Below are positions 1 to 8,360 of a stretch of DNA of 64,000 nucleotides, piece after piece. The DNA is from Defluviibacillus sp043739385 (GTDB taxonomy: Bacteria; Pseudomonadota; Gammaproteobacteria; Burkholderiales; Burkholderiaceae_C): positions 1 through 64,000 of the forward strand of contig JAYUED010000007.1 of the NCBI GenBank assembly GCA_043739385.1, written 5' to 3'. The notes under the pieces are model-generated. The model made no database searches. It had not been told where the DNA came from and saw nothing but the letters and a program-made list of their open reading frames with translations. The position numbers and the translations under genes were made by a program. Numbering within the stretch: the first letter of the stretch is position 1; each line of letters starts with the position of its first letter.

Positions 1-2
1 TC

Positions 3-1130
3 AGATTGAGCTTCAAGTTGGCTTGTTTCATGGGCTGTATTTTCTCAGGCCGGGCTTACTGCAAGCACACAGGTGCCAGAGTTATGCAGAGCTTCCTTAA
101 CTACATTCACATGAAGGCACCTGTTTACGACGCATTCCTGGTCCAGGTTTGGAATCCGTCGATCCGCGACGATATGACGACACCCGTTATCAAGGTAATG
201 AGTGAGTCGGAGGCCAACTCCACTTGGCTTGCCGTTGCCCAGGAAGATACGCCAACGCGGCACAGTTGGTGGGTCGCAGGAACGTCACACGGTGACCAGA
301 CTCAACGCTTTGGTCGGACAGGCGTGTTCACGCGCGACCTGGGGGCGACTAACGTGAAGAATGACGCCTGTGCTACTGGGGTTCCGACGCGGCCGCGTAC
401 GCCGCTGCGTCATGTAATCAATTCGGCTATTTACCATTTGCAGATGCAGATTAAAAGCGGCGCGATACCGCCTTCTGGCCCCGCCTTTACGACAGCCTTC
501 AAGGGCGCATCAATCTCGATCGTGCGTGACGCAAACGGTAACGCGCTCGGTGGCATTCGCATGGCGTCGTCCGACGTGCCGGTCGCTCGCGCCGATGGCC
601 TGGACTGCGGCGGTTTCATTGGAGCCTGGGTTCCATTCACCGAGGAAAAGTTGAAAAGTCTCTATGCCACGCATGCTGACTATGTCGGCAAGGTAATTGA
701 GGCAGCCGATAGGTCGGTCAAAGCCGGGTTCATCCTGCCCGAGGATGCCGCGCAAACAGTCGCCGAGGCGCGTGCGTCGACCCACGGCCTGGGTCTTCCA
801 TGTGGACCGCTGTGTCTCAGCGCCGGCCATGCCACATTCGATTTTTCATCCACAGGGCTTCTGCGGGACAATACGCTCTACTACGATGTTCGTGGTGGTG
901 AGACCTTGCTCAGCGCGGTCGACAACGCGCATCTCGAGGCTGCCAAGGGCTATGCCGAGCCGGTCAAAAGCCTTGCGCGCCGCGAACACTTTCAGGCAGC
1001 AGTCGTGGTGTTGCAAAAATACATGGGTTTGGTAGACAGCGCGAAAAGCGAACAGCGCCTGACTGCCACGGCTGCATCCGTCCTGGTAGAACAGGCGCGC
1101 AACATCATCAAAGGCCTGATCGAAGGCTGA
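3..1130 (+). CDS. Alpha/beta hydrolase domain (Abhydrolase_10-like) protein, 5'-truncated by window edge
   Basis: The C-terminal ~375 residues resemble the alpha/beta-hydrolase-domain family (Abhydrolase_10 type) of putative secreted or cytoplasmic esterases. Recognised features are the block around FLNYIHMKAPVYDAFLV, the VIKVMSESE segment (VPVIHVMSQ-like in relatives), the cysteine-containing NDACATGVPTRPR segment and the ALGGIRMASSDVPVAR segment. The frame is open to the left edge (the codon before the first TTG is sense), so the true start lies outside the window. The usual GxSQTG nucleophile motif is not evident: the corresponding stretch reads GRAYCKHTG, so the catalytic serine may be replaced or the enzyme may be divergent. 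Substrate unknown. A strong hairpin follows the stop. Confidence 0.7.
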   Translation, partial: RLSFKLACFMGCIFSGRAYCKHTGARVMQSFLNYIHMKAPVYDAFLVQVWNPSIRDDMTTPVIKVMSESEANSTWLAVAQEDTPTRHSWWVAGTSHGDQTQRFGRTGVFTRDLGATNVKNDACATGVPTRPRTPLRHVINSAIYHLQMQIKSGAIPPSGPAFTTAFKGASISIVRDANGNALGGIRMASSDVPVARADGLDCGGFIGAWVPFTEEKLKSLYATHADYVGKVIEAADRSVKAGFILPEDAAQTVAEARASTHGLGLPCGPLCLSAGHATFDFSSTGLLRDNTLYYDVRGGETLLSAVDNAHLEAAKGYAEPVKSLARREHFQAAVVVLQKYMGLVDSAKSEQRLTATAASVLVEQARNIIKGLIEG

Positions 1131-1136
1131 AGGGCT

Positions 1137-1168
1137 TGCATCGGCGCAACTGACCCTGCGCCGATGCA
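1137..1168. terminator. Perfect 12-bp inverted repeat after the hydrolase gene
   Basis: The arms TGCATCGGCGCA and TGCGCCGATGCA pair perfectly around an 8-nt loop, starting 7 nt after the stop codon. There is no T-run, so intrinsic termination is uncertain; it may instead be an mRNA-stabilising or attenuating stem-loop. Its arm sequence (GCGCC-R-ATGCA) recurs in the hairpin at 14601-14631. Confidence 0.5.
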
Positions 1169-1186
1169 TCAGTTACGCCAGGTCCA

Positions 1187-1292
1187 AGCGAAGTGGCTGC
1201 GTGACAATCTTCAGGTAAAAGTCAGCTGGCAGTTCACGACCATAGATGCCGGTGTGAAGCTTGAACGCCTGTATTCGATAACTTTCGCTTGA
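1187..1292 (+). mobile_element. IS630-type transposase 3'-end remnant (left copy)
   Basis: Translated rightward, 1203-1292 gives DNLQVKVSWQFTTIDAGVKL followed by ERLYSITFA and a stop. This matches the typical C-terminus of IS630-family transposases (W-x-FTTxDARxKLxRLYP). It aligns to 9818-9938 with about 90% identity over the last 90 bases, but lacks a 14-nt block present in the right copy, so it is frameshifted as well as truncated. It ends next to a CTAG at 1299-1302, which overlaps the stop codon of the first Bug-protein gene. No terminal inverted repeat was identified. Confidence 0.7.
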
Positions 1293-1299
1293 CGTGACA

Positions 1300-2295
1300 C
1301 TAGTCGGCGAAGATACCTAGCGTCTTGACCAGTGGGCCGAAACGCGCGCGGTCTTGGCGCATGAGCGTGTCCAAATCGGCAGGTGAGCTGAGGGTGGCGG
1401 TCAGACCGAAATCTCCCAACCGCTTCTTCATGTCGGGCTGCATCACGGCCTTGTTTATCTCTGAGTTGAGCATCGCAATCACGTCGTTTGGCGTGCTGGC
1501 TGGCGCGAAGATGCCGAACCATACGGAGATGTTGAGGTCGGGATGGAATTCCTTGAACTCTGGCAAATCGGGAAACACTTCCCGTGCGGCTGGGCCGCTG
1601 GCGGCGATGGCGATCACGTTGCCAGCTTTCACCTGCGGCGTGGCCTCGGCCATGCTCACGATCACCGCTCCCACCTCACCGCCCATCAATCCCTGCAGCG
1701 CTGGCGAGGTGCCCTTGTAGGGCACATGCGTCATCTCGATACCAATCCGGTTGGCCAGCAGTTCCATGGCCATATGCGACGGATGACCTGAGCCACCGGT
1801 GCCGAAGTTGATGGCCTTTGGTTTGGACTTGGCCAGTTGGATGAACTCCTGCATGGTCTTCACCTTGAGCTGCGGACTCACAAGCAGCACGAGCGTTGCT
1901 TTGCCGAGCAAAGCGACGGAACGGAAGTCCTTCACCGGGTCGTAGGGCAGCTTGGTATAGACGAAAGGGTTGACCACCATGACCGCGTCGGGCGCAAGCA
2001 GCAGCGTGTAGCCGTCGCCCATCGATTTCGCCACGTAGTCGGCGGCAATGCCACCGGCCGCACCCGCGCGGTTGTCCACGATACCGGGCTGGCCCAGGCC
2101 ATCAGACAGCTTCTGCGCGATTGCGCGTGACAGCACGTCGCCCAAGGCGCCGGGCGGGCTGCCGACCACAACTTTGATCGGGCGCGACGGATACTTCTGC
2201 GCCAGTGCAGGCAGGCCGGTGCTCGCGGCCAGGCTGGCGGCCAGCAAGCGGAACAGCGCCGTGCGGCGAGAAGGGGCGAGGTTCAGATTTTTCAT
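1300..2295 (-). CDS. Bug/TctC-family tripartite tricarboxylate transporter substrate-binding protein
   Basis: Periplasmic solute-binding protein of the Bug (TctC) family, which captures carboxylates or aromatic acids. A signal peptide covers about residues 1-33 (hydrophobic FRLLAASLAAS, ending PALAQ). The mature part starts with the typical KYPSRPIKVVV strand and contains DNRAGAAGGIAADYVA and FGTGGSGHPSHMAMELL. At 331 residues the length is normal for the family. The start codon overlaps the stop of the upstream TetR gene (TAATG), so the two are probably translationally coupled. No TctA/TctB membrane partner is present, as is common for Bug proteins in Burkholderiales. The ligand is probably related to the aromatic substrate of this cluster (inference). 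Confidence 0.9.
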   Translation of the reverse strand: MKNLNLAPSRRTALFRLLAASLAASTGLPALAQKYPSRPIKVVVGSPPGALGDVLSRAIAQKLSDGLGQPGIVDNRAGAAGGIAADYVAKSMGDGYTLLLAPDAVMVVNPFVYTKLPYDPVKDFRSVALLGKATLVLLVSPQLKVKTMQEFIQLAKSKPKAINFGTGGSGHPSHMAMELLANRIGIEMTHVPYKGTSPALQGLMGGEVGAVIVSMAEATPQVKAGNVIAIAASGPAAREVFPDLPEFKEFHPDLNISVWFGIFAPASTPNDVIAMLNSEINKAVMQPDMKKRLGDFGLTATLSSPADLDTLMRQDRARFGPLVKTLGIFAD

Positions 2296-3011
2296 TAAGT
2301 TCTGCGTTTTGGTTTTTGTTTGGCTTCAGATTTCGCGATGAAAGGCAGCGCAGTTGGCAGCGTTGCCTCAGTGGGTGCTGACAGCAGCAACATGGCCTCC
2401 GCCATGCGCATCCAGGTGGCCAGCAGGCGCTGGTATTCAGGGTCGGGCCCGGCAATGACCTGGCGGATGCCGAAGCCGCGGCCGAGGGCAAAGGTCAGCC
2501 GCACCACATCACGCGCCTGCGGCGCGGGATGGCCGGCTTCAAGGAGCGCATCTAGCCAGGCCTGCTCAACGGGCAGCCGGTACTGCTGCGCGAGCCGCTT
2601 GACGTCAGCACCCAGCGCGGAGTTGGGGTCCACCATCATCAGGTCCAGCGACATCAGGAAGTCGTCGCCCAGGAAGAACTCATTGCTGTCGGCTACCAGC
2701 AATTGCAGCATGCGCGCGGGCGCCGCGAGTGCCGCGTCCACACGGGCTAGCGCCCGGTTCTGGGTAGTGCGGAACACCTCTTCCAGCGCCTGAAGCACCA
2801 GCATGTCCTTGGCGGGGAAGTGGTGTGTCTGTGCACCCTTGGAAACGCCCGCCAGCTCGGCCACCTCGGCCGTACGGAAACTCGCGTAGCCCTTTTTCTT
2901 CAGCAACTGGATCGCTCCGTCGATGATCTTTTTCTGTGTGAGTTGCGTGCGTTCTGCCTGGGTACGGCGATTGCGGGGTGCGGCGGCGGTCTTGGGCGGC
3001 GTTTTGAGCAT
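2295..3011 (-). CDS. TetR/AcrR-family transcriptional regulator
   Basis: A 238-residue TetR-type repressor. The N-terminal helix-turn-helix lies at about residues 25-75 (KKIIDGAIQLLKKKGY, then AEVAELAGVSKGAQTHHF, with F-x-x-K-D-M-L following). The C-terminal part is a variable ligand-binding domain. It sits as the penultimate gene of a leftward catabolic operon, 9 nt after the FAH-family gene and overlapping the next gene by one base. It is therefore co-transcribed with the pathway it probably controls and may respond to a pathway intermediate (inference). A candidate TetR-size operator lies upstream of the operon at 9504-9525, but the link is untested. Confidence 0.88.
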   Translation of the reverse strand: MLKTPPKTAAAPRNRRTQAERTQLTQKKIIDGAIQLLKKKGYASFRTAEVAELAGVSKGAQTHHFPAKDMLVLQALEEVFRTTQNRALARVDAALAAPARMLQLLVADSNEFFLGDDFLMSLDLMMVDPNSALGADVKRLAQQYRLPVEQAWLDALLEAGHPAPQARDVVRLTFALGRGFGIRQVIAGPDPEYQRLLATWMRMAEAMLLLSAPTEATLPTALPFIAKSEAKQKPKRRT

Positions 3012-3020
3012 GGCATCAGG

Positions 3021-3905
3021 TCAGGAGTGGAGCGATACCCATAGTGTCATCTCACCGATGCCGTCGCAGGCCACGCGGATCTCATCGCCCGGCAATACCG
3101 GCCCTACGCCTTCAGGCGTGCCCGTCAGGATCACGTCGCCCGGGTACAGTGTGTACATGTGGGAGGCGAGCGAGATCAGGTCGGGGATGTCCACCGTCAT
3201 CGCACCGGTCGAGCTGTGTTGGCGGCGCTTACCATTGACCCACAGCGACATCGTGAGCGCGTGCGGGTCGGCAATCTCGTCCGCCGTGACGAACCAGGGG
3301 CCCAGTACGGTGTAACTGTCGGGGGACTTGCGGTAGCTGCGGTCTTCAGTGCCGCGCACTGTCATGTCCAACCCCAGGGTGTAGCCGGCCACGTGCGCCA
3401 TGGCATCCTCGCGTGAAATCGAATGCCCGGTCTTACCGATGACCACCGCAAGTTCCACCTCGTGATCGGTGCGCCGGTCGGGAAGGATGATCTGCACGCC
3501 CTCGGCCGGCCCGGCGATGGCCGAGGTAGCCTTGAGGAACAGGCCGTAGGTCTCTGCCGGCCGCTCGATACCAGCCAGCGCTTTGGCATGAAAGCCGCCC
3601 GGGTCCACGCCCGCATCCTTCGTGTCCTGCTGTACATGCAGCCGGTAGTTGGCCGGCGCTGCCATCACCTTGCTCGGGTTGGTAAGCGGGCTGTTCAGCC
3701 GCACGGCTGACAGCTTCAGCGTCTTCGCGGTTTCACGTGCCCGGCGCACGGCCGGCAGCAGCGCCGCCAGGTGCACCACCAGGGGGTCGCCCAGCGGCAC
3801 TGGCCAGCGAACGGCCGGTAGCACGTCGAGGGCAGCCGTGACGTCGTGGACGTCGTCGCCCTCGACCCAGCCTAGGCGGCTGTCATTGAATCGGCACAAC
3901 TTCAT
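3021..3905 (-). CDS. Fumarylacetoacetate hydrolase (FAH) family protein
   Basis: A 294-residue FAH-fold hydrolase. The N-terminal ~70 residues form the accessory domain (MKLCRFNDSRLGWVEGDDV). The catalytic domain contains HEVELAVVIGKTG (acidic metal ligands), GYTLGLDMTVR and the C-terminal YPGDVILTGTPEGVGPVLPGDEI signature. Family members cleave or hydrate acylpyruvates, including fumarylpyruvate, maleylpyruvate and homologues. Directly behind a gentisate-dioxygenase-like gene it most likely hydrolyses the ring-fission product. As no maleylpyruvate isomerase is encoded nearby, it could act on maleylpyruvate directly (inference). Confidence 0.88.
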   Translation of the reverse strand: MKLCRFNDSRLGWVEGDDVHDVTAALDVLPAVRWPVPLGDPLVVHLAALLPAVRRARETAKTLKLSAVRLNSPLTNPSKVMAAPANYRLHVQQDTKDAGVDPGGFHAKALAGIERPAETYGLFLKATSAIAGPAEGVQIILPDRRTDHEVELAVVIGKTGHSISREDAMAHVAGYTLGLDMTVRGTEDRSYRKSPDSYTVLGPWFVTADEIADPHALTMSLWVNGKRRQHSSTGAMTVDIPDLISLASHMYTLYPGDVILTGTPEGVGPVLPGDEIRVACDGIGEMTLWVSLHS

Positions 3906-3918
3906 CTGGAGTCCTTCT

Positions 3919-5130
3919 TTATATGTCGTGTGATTCGTGAGATTTTGCGCAGCCGTCTTCCAGTTTCCAGAGCCAGTCTAGGCAGCGGTACAGATCTTCC
4001 GTGGTGCGCTCCTGCAACTGCTGGGTGCGTACTTCAGCGTCGATACCGCCACAGTGGTAGGTATGCCAGAGCGCGCGCGATTCCAGCACCACGCGCGATG
4101 TGCGCAGGTAGCGCTTGCGTTCAAAAGCTCTGAACGCAGCGGCCGGGTCGTCGGTATGCGCACCCATCAGCGCGGTGAGTTCGGCCGCGTCTTCCAGGGC
4201 CATGCCCGCGCCCTGTGCGAGGGATTGCAGCGTTGCGTGGGCCGAGTCACCTAAAAGCGTGACACGGCCGTCGCTCCAGCGGCGGATGGGGTTCCGGTCT
4301 GCAATCGCCCAGCGACGGTCCAGATTCACAACCGAAACCACGTCGTTCACCTCGGCCTGCGCATCGGCGCACACACGTGCGATGTGCTCACGGTAGGCGC
4401 CGTTGTCCGCCGGCTCCACACCTTCGGGTACCTTGAAAACAGCCACGATATTCATCTCGGTGTGGCCGCGCAGCGGGTAGTAGATGACGTGGAACCCGTC
4501 GCCCGTGAACATGGTGACGCCGGTACGCTTTTGCATGCGCGCCGGCGCGTCCTGCATGGGGACGATGGCGCGGTGCGCCACGTAGCCGGTATCACGCGAG
4601 ACGTCGTCAGGATGCATTTGCGCGCGCAAGCACGAACGCAGGCCGTCAGCCGCCACGAGTGCGGAGCCGGTTATGCTGCCACCGCTCCCGGTTTGCAGGG
4701 TCACACCGCTGGGCGTCTGCGTGAAGCCCGTCACGGTGGTGGCCTGGTTCAGGTCCACGCCCGGCATGGCGCGCACGGCCTTGAGCAAAATTTCGTGCAG
4801 GTCTACGCGATGAATGGCGATGTAGGGTGCCGCATAACGCCGCTCAAACACTTCGCCCCTCAGTGGCACGCGCAGGAGGCGCTGACCGGTGTAAGCATCC
4901 AACAGTAGCAGCTCGTCGGGCAGGTAAGCGGCCTGGCGTACCTCGCGTTCCAGGCCCAGCTTTGCCAGCACGGGCAGCACGTTGGGGCCGATCTGCACGC
5001 CGTAGCCGATGGGCGCGATCTCGGCAGACTGCTCCAGCAGCCGCACCTTGCGTCCCTGGCTGCCCAGACCCAGCGCGGTGGCAACACCGCCCAGACCGCC
5101 GCCTACGATCAAAACAGGTTCGACGCTCAT
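3919..5130 (-). CDS. FAD-dependent aromatic monooxygenase (3-hydroxybenzoate 6-hydroxylase-like)
   Basis: Class A flavoprotein hydroxylase of 403 residues. The FAD/NAD(P)H motifs are all present: GGGLGGVATALGL near the N-terminus, the ADGLRSCLR DG-motif, and LLGDSAHATLQSLAQGAGMA near residue 290. The segment PIGYGVQIGPNVLPVLAKLG resembles 3-hydroxybenzoate 6-hydroxylases and salicylate hydroxylases. The start chosen is the ATG at 5130, which overlaps the stop of the upstream dioxygenase gene (ATGA), rather than the ATG 30 bases earlier. The expected role is para-hydroxylation of a hydroxybenzoate to a gentisate-type ring-cleavage substrate. The precise substrate cannot be read from sequence. 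Confidence 0.87.
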   Translation of the reverse strand: MSVEPVLIVGGGLGGVATALGLGSQGRKVRLLEQSAEIAPIGYGVQIGPNVLPVLAKLGLEREVRQAAYLPDELLLLDAYTGQRLLRVPLRGEVFERRYAAPYIAIHRVDLHEILLKAVRAMPGVDLNQATTVTGFTQTPSGVTLQTGSGGSITGSALVAADGLRSCLRAQMHPDDVSRDTGYVAHRAIVPMQDAPARMQKRTGVTMFTGDGFHVIYYPLRGHTEMNIVAVFKVPEGVEPADNGAYREHIARVCADAQAEVNDVVSVVNLDRRWAIADRNPIRRWSDGRVTLLGDSAHATLQSLAQGAGMALEDAAELTALMGAHTDDPAAAFRAFERKRYLRTSRVVLESRALWHTYHCGGIDAEVRTQQLQERTTEDLYRCLDWLWKLEDGCAKSHESHDI

Positions 5131-6104
5131 GGGCAGGCCTGCAGATCGTAGTAGCCGCAAAAACGCATCACGCCCTCGTCGCTCAGTTCGACGACCACCG
5201 CATCCTCATTCGCTTCGTGCACGACGCGCGCCCCCAACGGCGCCACGAAAACGTCGCCGAATGTCCAGTCGAAGCGCTCATCGCCCACGGCACTGTTGCC
5301 GCTACCGCGCAGCACCACGTGAATAGCGTTAGCATTGCGGCAAAACGGCGTGCCGCGCCAGCCGGCTTCCCATTCGTGCACCTTGATCGTGATGGTCGGC
5401 ATCAGGGCCGAGGTCACGTCAATTGACTTGCCGAAGAACGCGGTGCCGGTGTCGGCATCGGCCAGCAGCTTCTCGATCTGCGACCACTCGATGCGCATCG
5501 GCGACTGCTCCACCCGCTCGGCATTCGCCTCCCAATGTTCCGGATGGTCTTGCGCCTTCATCGGTTCCAGCAAGTGCACCAGTGGAAGATCCAGGCAGTC
5601 GAACCAGAACGCCTGCTCGCTGCCTTCGTGCCCGTGCCCATGCCAGTGGCCACCGGGCGTAAGGACGATATCGCCGGTCTCCATCGGGTGTTGGTTGCCA
5701 TTCACCACCGAATATGACCCGCGCGATTCGAGAATCACGCGCAACGCGTGCGCCGAATGGCGGTGCGAGCGCGCCTTTTCGCCGGGCAGGATCGACTGAT
5801 AGGCGCCGACCAGCGTGCGTGTGGTTGCGAAGTCGTTGCCCTCGATGGGGTTGCGCAATACGAAGTTGCGGCGCTCGGCGAGGTCGGTACCGATCACGCG
5901 GCCTGCAGCGAGCAAGGCAGGGCGAATTTCCGAGTAGCGCCAGTGCACCGGCATGAAGTGCGAGCGCGGTGACGGCCAGAACAGTGGCTGCTTGCGCGGC
6001 ACCCAGCCAGGCGTGCAGTTCTGCGCGTCAATCGCGCGCACAAGTTCGGCTACGTCGCGGATGGCGTCGTAGCGGGCAGCGGCTTCCAGTACTTTTTCAG
6101 ACAT
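5127..6104 (-). CDS. Gentisate 1,2-dioxygenase-like bicupin
   Basis: A 325-residue bicupin ring-cleavage dioxygenase. The first cupin carries the iron-binding motif HRHSAHALRVIL (near residue 113) and GDIVLTPGGHWHGHGHEG, closely similar to gentisate 1,2-dioxygenases. The second cupin (about residues 235-300) includes NAIHVVLRGSG and FGDVFVAPLG. Length is slightly below the usual 340-380, mainly at the N-terminus. The reaction would be Fe(II)/O2-dependent cleavage of gentisate or a substituted gentisate/salicylate to a maleylpyruvate-type product. It overlaps the FAD monooxygenase by 4 bases. Salicylate or substituted-salicylate dioxygenase activity is an alternative. Confidence 0.87.
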   Translation of the reverse strand: MSEKVLEAAARYDAIRDVAELVRAIDAQNCTPGWVPRKQPLFWPSPRSHFMPVHWRYSEIRPALLAAGRVIGTDLAERRNFVLRNPIEGNDFATTRTLVGAYQSILPGEKARSHRHSAHALRVILESRGSYSVVNGNQHPMETGDIVLTPGGHWHGHGHEGSEQAFWFDCLDLPLVHLLEPMKAQDHPEHWEANAERVEQSPMRIEWSQIEKLLADADTGTAFFGKSIDVTSALMPTITIKVHEWEAGWRGTPFCRNANAIHVVLRGSGNSAVGDERFDWTFGDVFVAPLGARVVHEANEDAVVVELSDEGVMRFCGYYDLQACP

Positions 6105-6133
6105 TAATTTCCTTTGCGGGTTTGAGAATGCGG

Positions 6134-7552
6134 TCAGGCAACTACTGCTTCCTTGCGTGGGTGGCGCAGCGCGTCCTGTGCGGCCAGGCGTCCGAAGATG
6201 CAGCCCTTGGCGAGAGACGAGCCGCTGAGGTAAGACGCACCATGCAGGCCGCCCATCACTTCACCGGTGGCATATAGGCCGGGTATGACGGCGCCGAACA
6301 CATCCAGCACACGCGCTCGTGCATCCGTGTGCAGTCCGCAGTAGGTTGAGTTGAGGCCGGTGGTGCAGGCGATGCCGTAGTACGGACCTGTAGTGAACGC
6401 GTGCGGCTTGCCATAGCCGGCCGTCAGGCAATCGCGGCCCATGTCGTCCGGGCCGCGACCTTCGCACGCGGCGTTGTAGCGGTCCACTGTGGCCTGCAGG
6501 TGGTCGGCAGGCAGGCCCAGTGCCGCCGCGAGTCCGGCCAGCGTGTCGGCACGTTTGATGAGCCCGGCCTCGAGCGCTGCGTTGTAATCGTCCACCGTCG
6601 GGAAGGGGGCCGATTGGCCCATGATGGCCTGATCGAAAATCTGCACACCGACGGCGCGCGGCTGCTTCAGGCATTCCTCGCCGATCACCTTGTACGACTC
6701 CGATTCGTTGATGAACCGCTCGCTGTTCAAGTTGACGATCATTCCACCCTTGTACATGGTGTGCACGAGGTGGGGCGCGATGCTCTCTTTGCCGGGCAAC
6801 GGTGCCGATGCCGGTGCGCCGAAAGTGCCTTTGGTGAAGCCCATGTCCACCATGTCCGCACCCAGGGCCCAGGCCATGCGCAGGCCATCACCCGTGTTGC
6901 CTTCACCACCCATCGGCTTGGCGTCAGCGAGGTGTGGCGCGAAGCGCGCCACCATGTCGCGCGATCGCGAGAAGCCTCCGGTGGCGATGATCACGCCTCC
7001 TTCTGCGCCTATGCATTCGCCGTTGGCTAATTCCACGCCGGTGACCCGGCGCTGGGTGCCCTCGCCGCTTGTCAAAAGGCGCTTCACACCAGCGTTTGAG
7101 CGGAACGCACCACCAGCGCCCACTAATGCTTTGTGCAGTAAGCGCAGCATGGCCTTCGGGTCCAGGCTGTGCAGGCGTGGTACCGACTGCCCGCCGTTTA
7201 ACGTCACGTTGTCGAACACCAGTCCCAGGTCTTCAAGCCAGCGATAGGCGTCGTACTGGTGCTCCGCATAGGCATGCATGATGGCCGGATCACCCGCGTT
7301 GTGACTGCAAGTGATCAGGTCTTTCTCAAGCAGCTCGGGCGTGTCGGCAATGCCTTGTTCCTTTTGTACCCGCGTGCCGGCGAACGCGAACGCGCCACCA
7401 CACATCATGGTGCTGCCACCGTACTCAGGCATTTTTTCCAGCAGCAGGACAGAAGCGCCTGAACGTGCCGCTTCCAGCGCGGCGCAGTGGCCGGCCATGC
7501 CGGCGCCGATGACGATGACGATGACGTCACAACTTTTGTTATCGATTTGCAT
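6134..7552 (-). CDS. FAD-binding dehydrogenase (FAD_binding_2; fumarate reductase/ketosteroid-dehydrogenase-like)
   Basis: A 472-residue soluble flavoprotein. The N-terminal dinucleotide motif is VIGAGMAGHCAALEAARSG followed by LLLEKMPEYGGST. The C-terminus has the FAD-contact segment PGLYATGEVMGGLHGASYLS. This fold (fumarate reductase, 3-ketosteroid dehydrogenase, tricarballylate dehydrogenase) reduces or oxidises a C=C bond next to a carbonyl or carboxylate. Within a gentisate-like pathway it might reduce an unsaturated ring-fission product or prepare an alicyclic precursor (inference). A triple GATGAC hexamer just after the start encodes VIVIVI in the first beta strand. No haem or Fe-S partner is adjacent. 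Confidence 0.85.
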   Translation of the reverse strand: MQIDNKSCDVIVIVIGAGMAGHCAALEAARSGASVLLLEKMPEYGGSTMMCGGAFAFAGTRVQKEQGIADTPELLEKDLITCSHNAGDPAIMHAYAEHQYDAYRWLEDLGLVFDNVTLNGGQSVPRLHSLDPKAMLRLLHKALVGAGGAFRSNAGVKRLLTSGEGTQRRVTGVELANGECIGAEGGVIIATGGFSRSRDMVARFAPHLADAKPMGGEGNTGDGLRMAWALGADMVDMGFTKGTFGAPASAPLPGKESIAPHLVHTMYKGGMIVNLNSERFINESESYKVIGEECLKQPRAVGVQIFDQAIMGQSAPFPTVDDYNAALEAGLIKRADTLAGLAAALGLPADHLQATVDRYNAACEGRGPDDMGRDCLTAGYGKPHAFTTGPYYGIACTTGLNSTYCGLHTDARARVLDVFGAVIPGLYATGEVMGGLHGASYLSGSSLAKGCIFGRLAAQDALRHPRKEAVVA

Positions 7553-7588
7553 GCTTACTCCTTGGTATGAGGCTCGATGGTCTTCTCG

Positions 7589-8344
7589 TCAAGAGATCGT
7601 GAAACCACTGTCGAGACGGAAAGTCTGGCCGGTAGTCACCCGCGACTCGTCAGAAGCCAAATAGACGGCCATGGACGAAACCTCGATGGGCTGGATCGGG
7701 CCCAGTAGGTTCTTGCTGTTCTCTGAAGAAACGTCCCGGCCTTTGCTCCGCTCAAGTGATCGCTCCGTCAGGGTGTGTGTCGGCGCAATGGCGTTCACAC
7801 GTATGCGTTGAGGCGCGTAGTGCACCGCCATGGAACGCGTCATTGAAACCACGCCGCCCTTGGAAGCGCTGTAGGCATCACGCCCTCGAACGCCGGTCAG
7901 TGCCGTGACTGAAGCGGTGTTGATGATGGAGCCGCCGCCGGCCTTGATCAGTTCCGGAATTGCGTGGCGACAGCAAAGCCAGACGCTGAAGAGATTCAGT
8001 GTGATGGATTTCCAGAAGATTTCGCTGTCGGTGACCTCCGCCACGCCACCGTCCCCAGGCAATGCGGCACCCGCGTTGTTGTAGAGAACGTCGAGCCGGC
8101 CGTAGGCCTCTGTTGCGACGCGAATGGCTTGCACAACCGATTTCTCATCAGTCACGTCCGTATGTGCAAAGACGGCATTTCCGCCCGATGCCCGAATCTC
8201 ATCCACAACACTGCGTCCGGCTTCTTCCATCAGGTCCGCGACGACAACCAACGCCCCCTCTTTAGCAAACAGTTGGGCTGAAGTTCGTCCGATTCCGTTG
8301 CCACCTCCAGTGATCAGGGCGACCTTGTCTTTCAAGCGATTCAT
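7589..8344 (-). CDS. Short-chain dehydrogenase/reductase (SDR)
   Basis: A classical 251-residue SDR. Visible motifs are TGGGNGIGRTSAQLFAKEG (NAD(P) binding), NNAGAA, and the catalytic Y-x-x-x-K in DAYSASKGGVVSM. The acidic VADLMEEAG after the second strand favours NAD(H). The C-terminus (TTGQTFRLDSGFTIS) is typical. It is second in the leftward catabolic operon, 16 nt after the Bug-protein gene and 36 nt before the FAD dehydrogenase. It probably oxidises an alcohol or dihydrodiol-type intermediate; substrate unknown. Confidence 0.88.
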   Translation of the reverse strand: MNRLKDKVALITGGGNGIGRTSAQLFAKEGALVVVADLMEEAGRSVVDEIRASGGNAVFAHTDVTDEKSVVQAIRVATEAYGRLDVLYNNAGAALPGDGGVAEVTDSEIFWKSITLNLFSVWLCCRHAIPELIKAGGGSIINTASVTALTGVRGRDAYSASKGGVVSMTRSMAVHYAPQRIRVNAIAPTHTLTERSLERSKGRDVSSENSKNLLGPIQPIEVSSMAVYLASDESRVTTGQTFRLDSGFTIS

Positions 8345-8360
8345 GAGAGGGCCTTATGGG

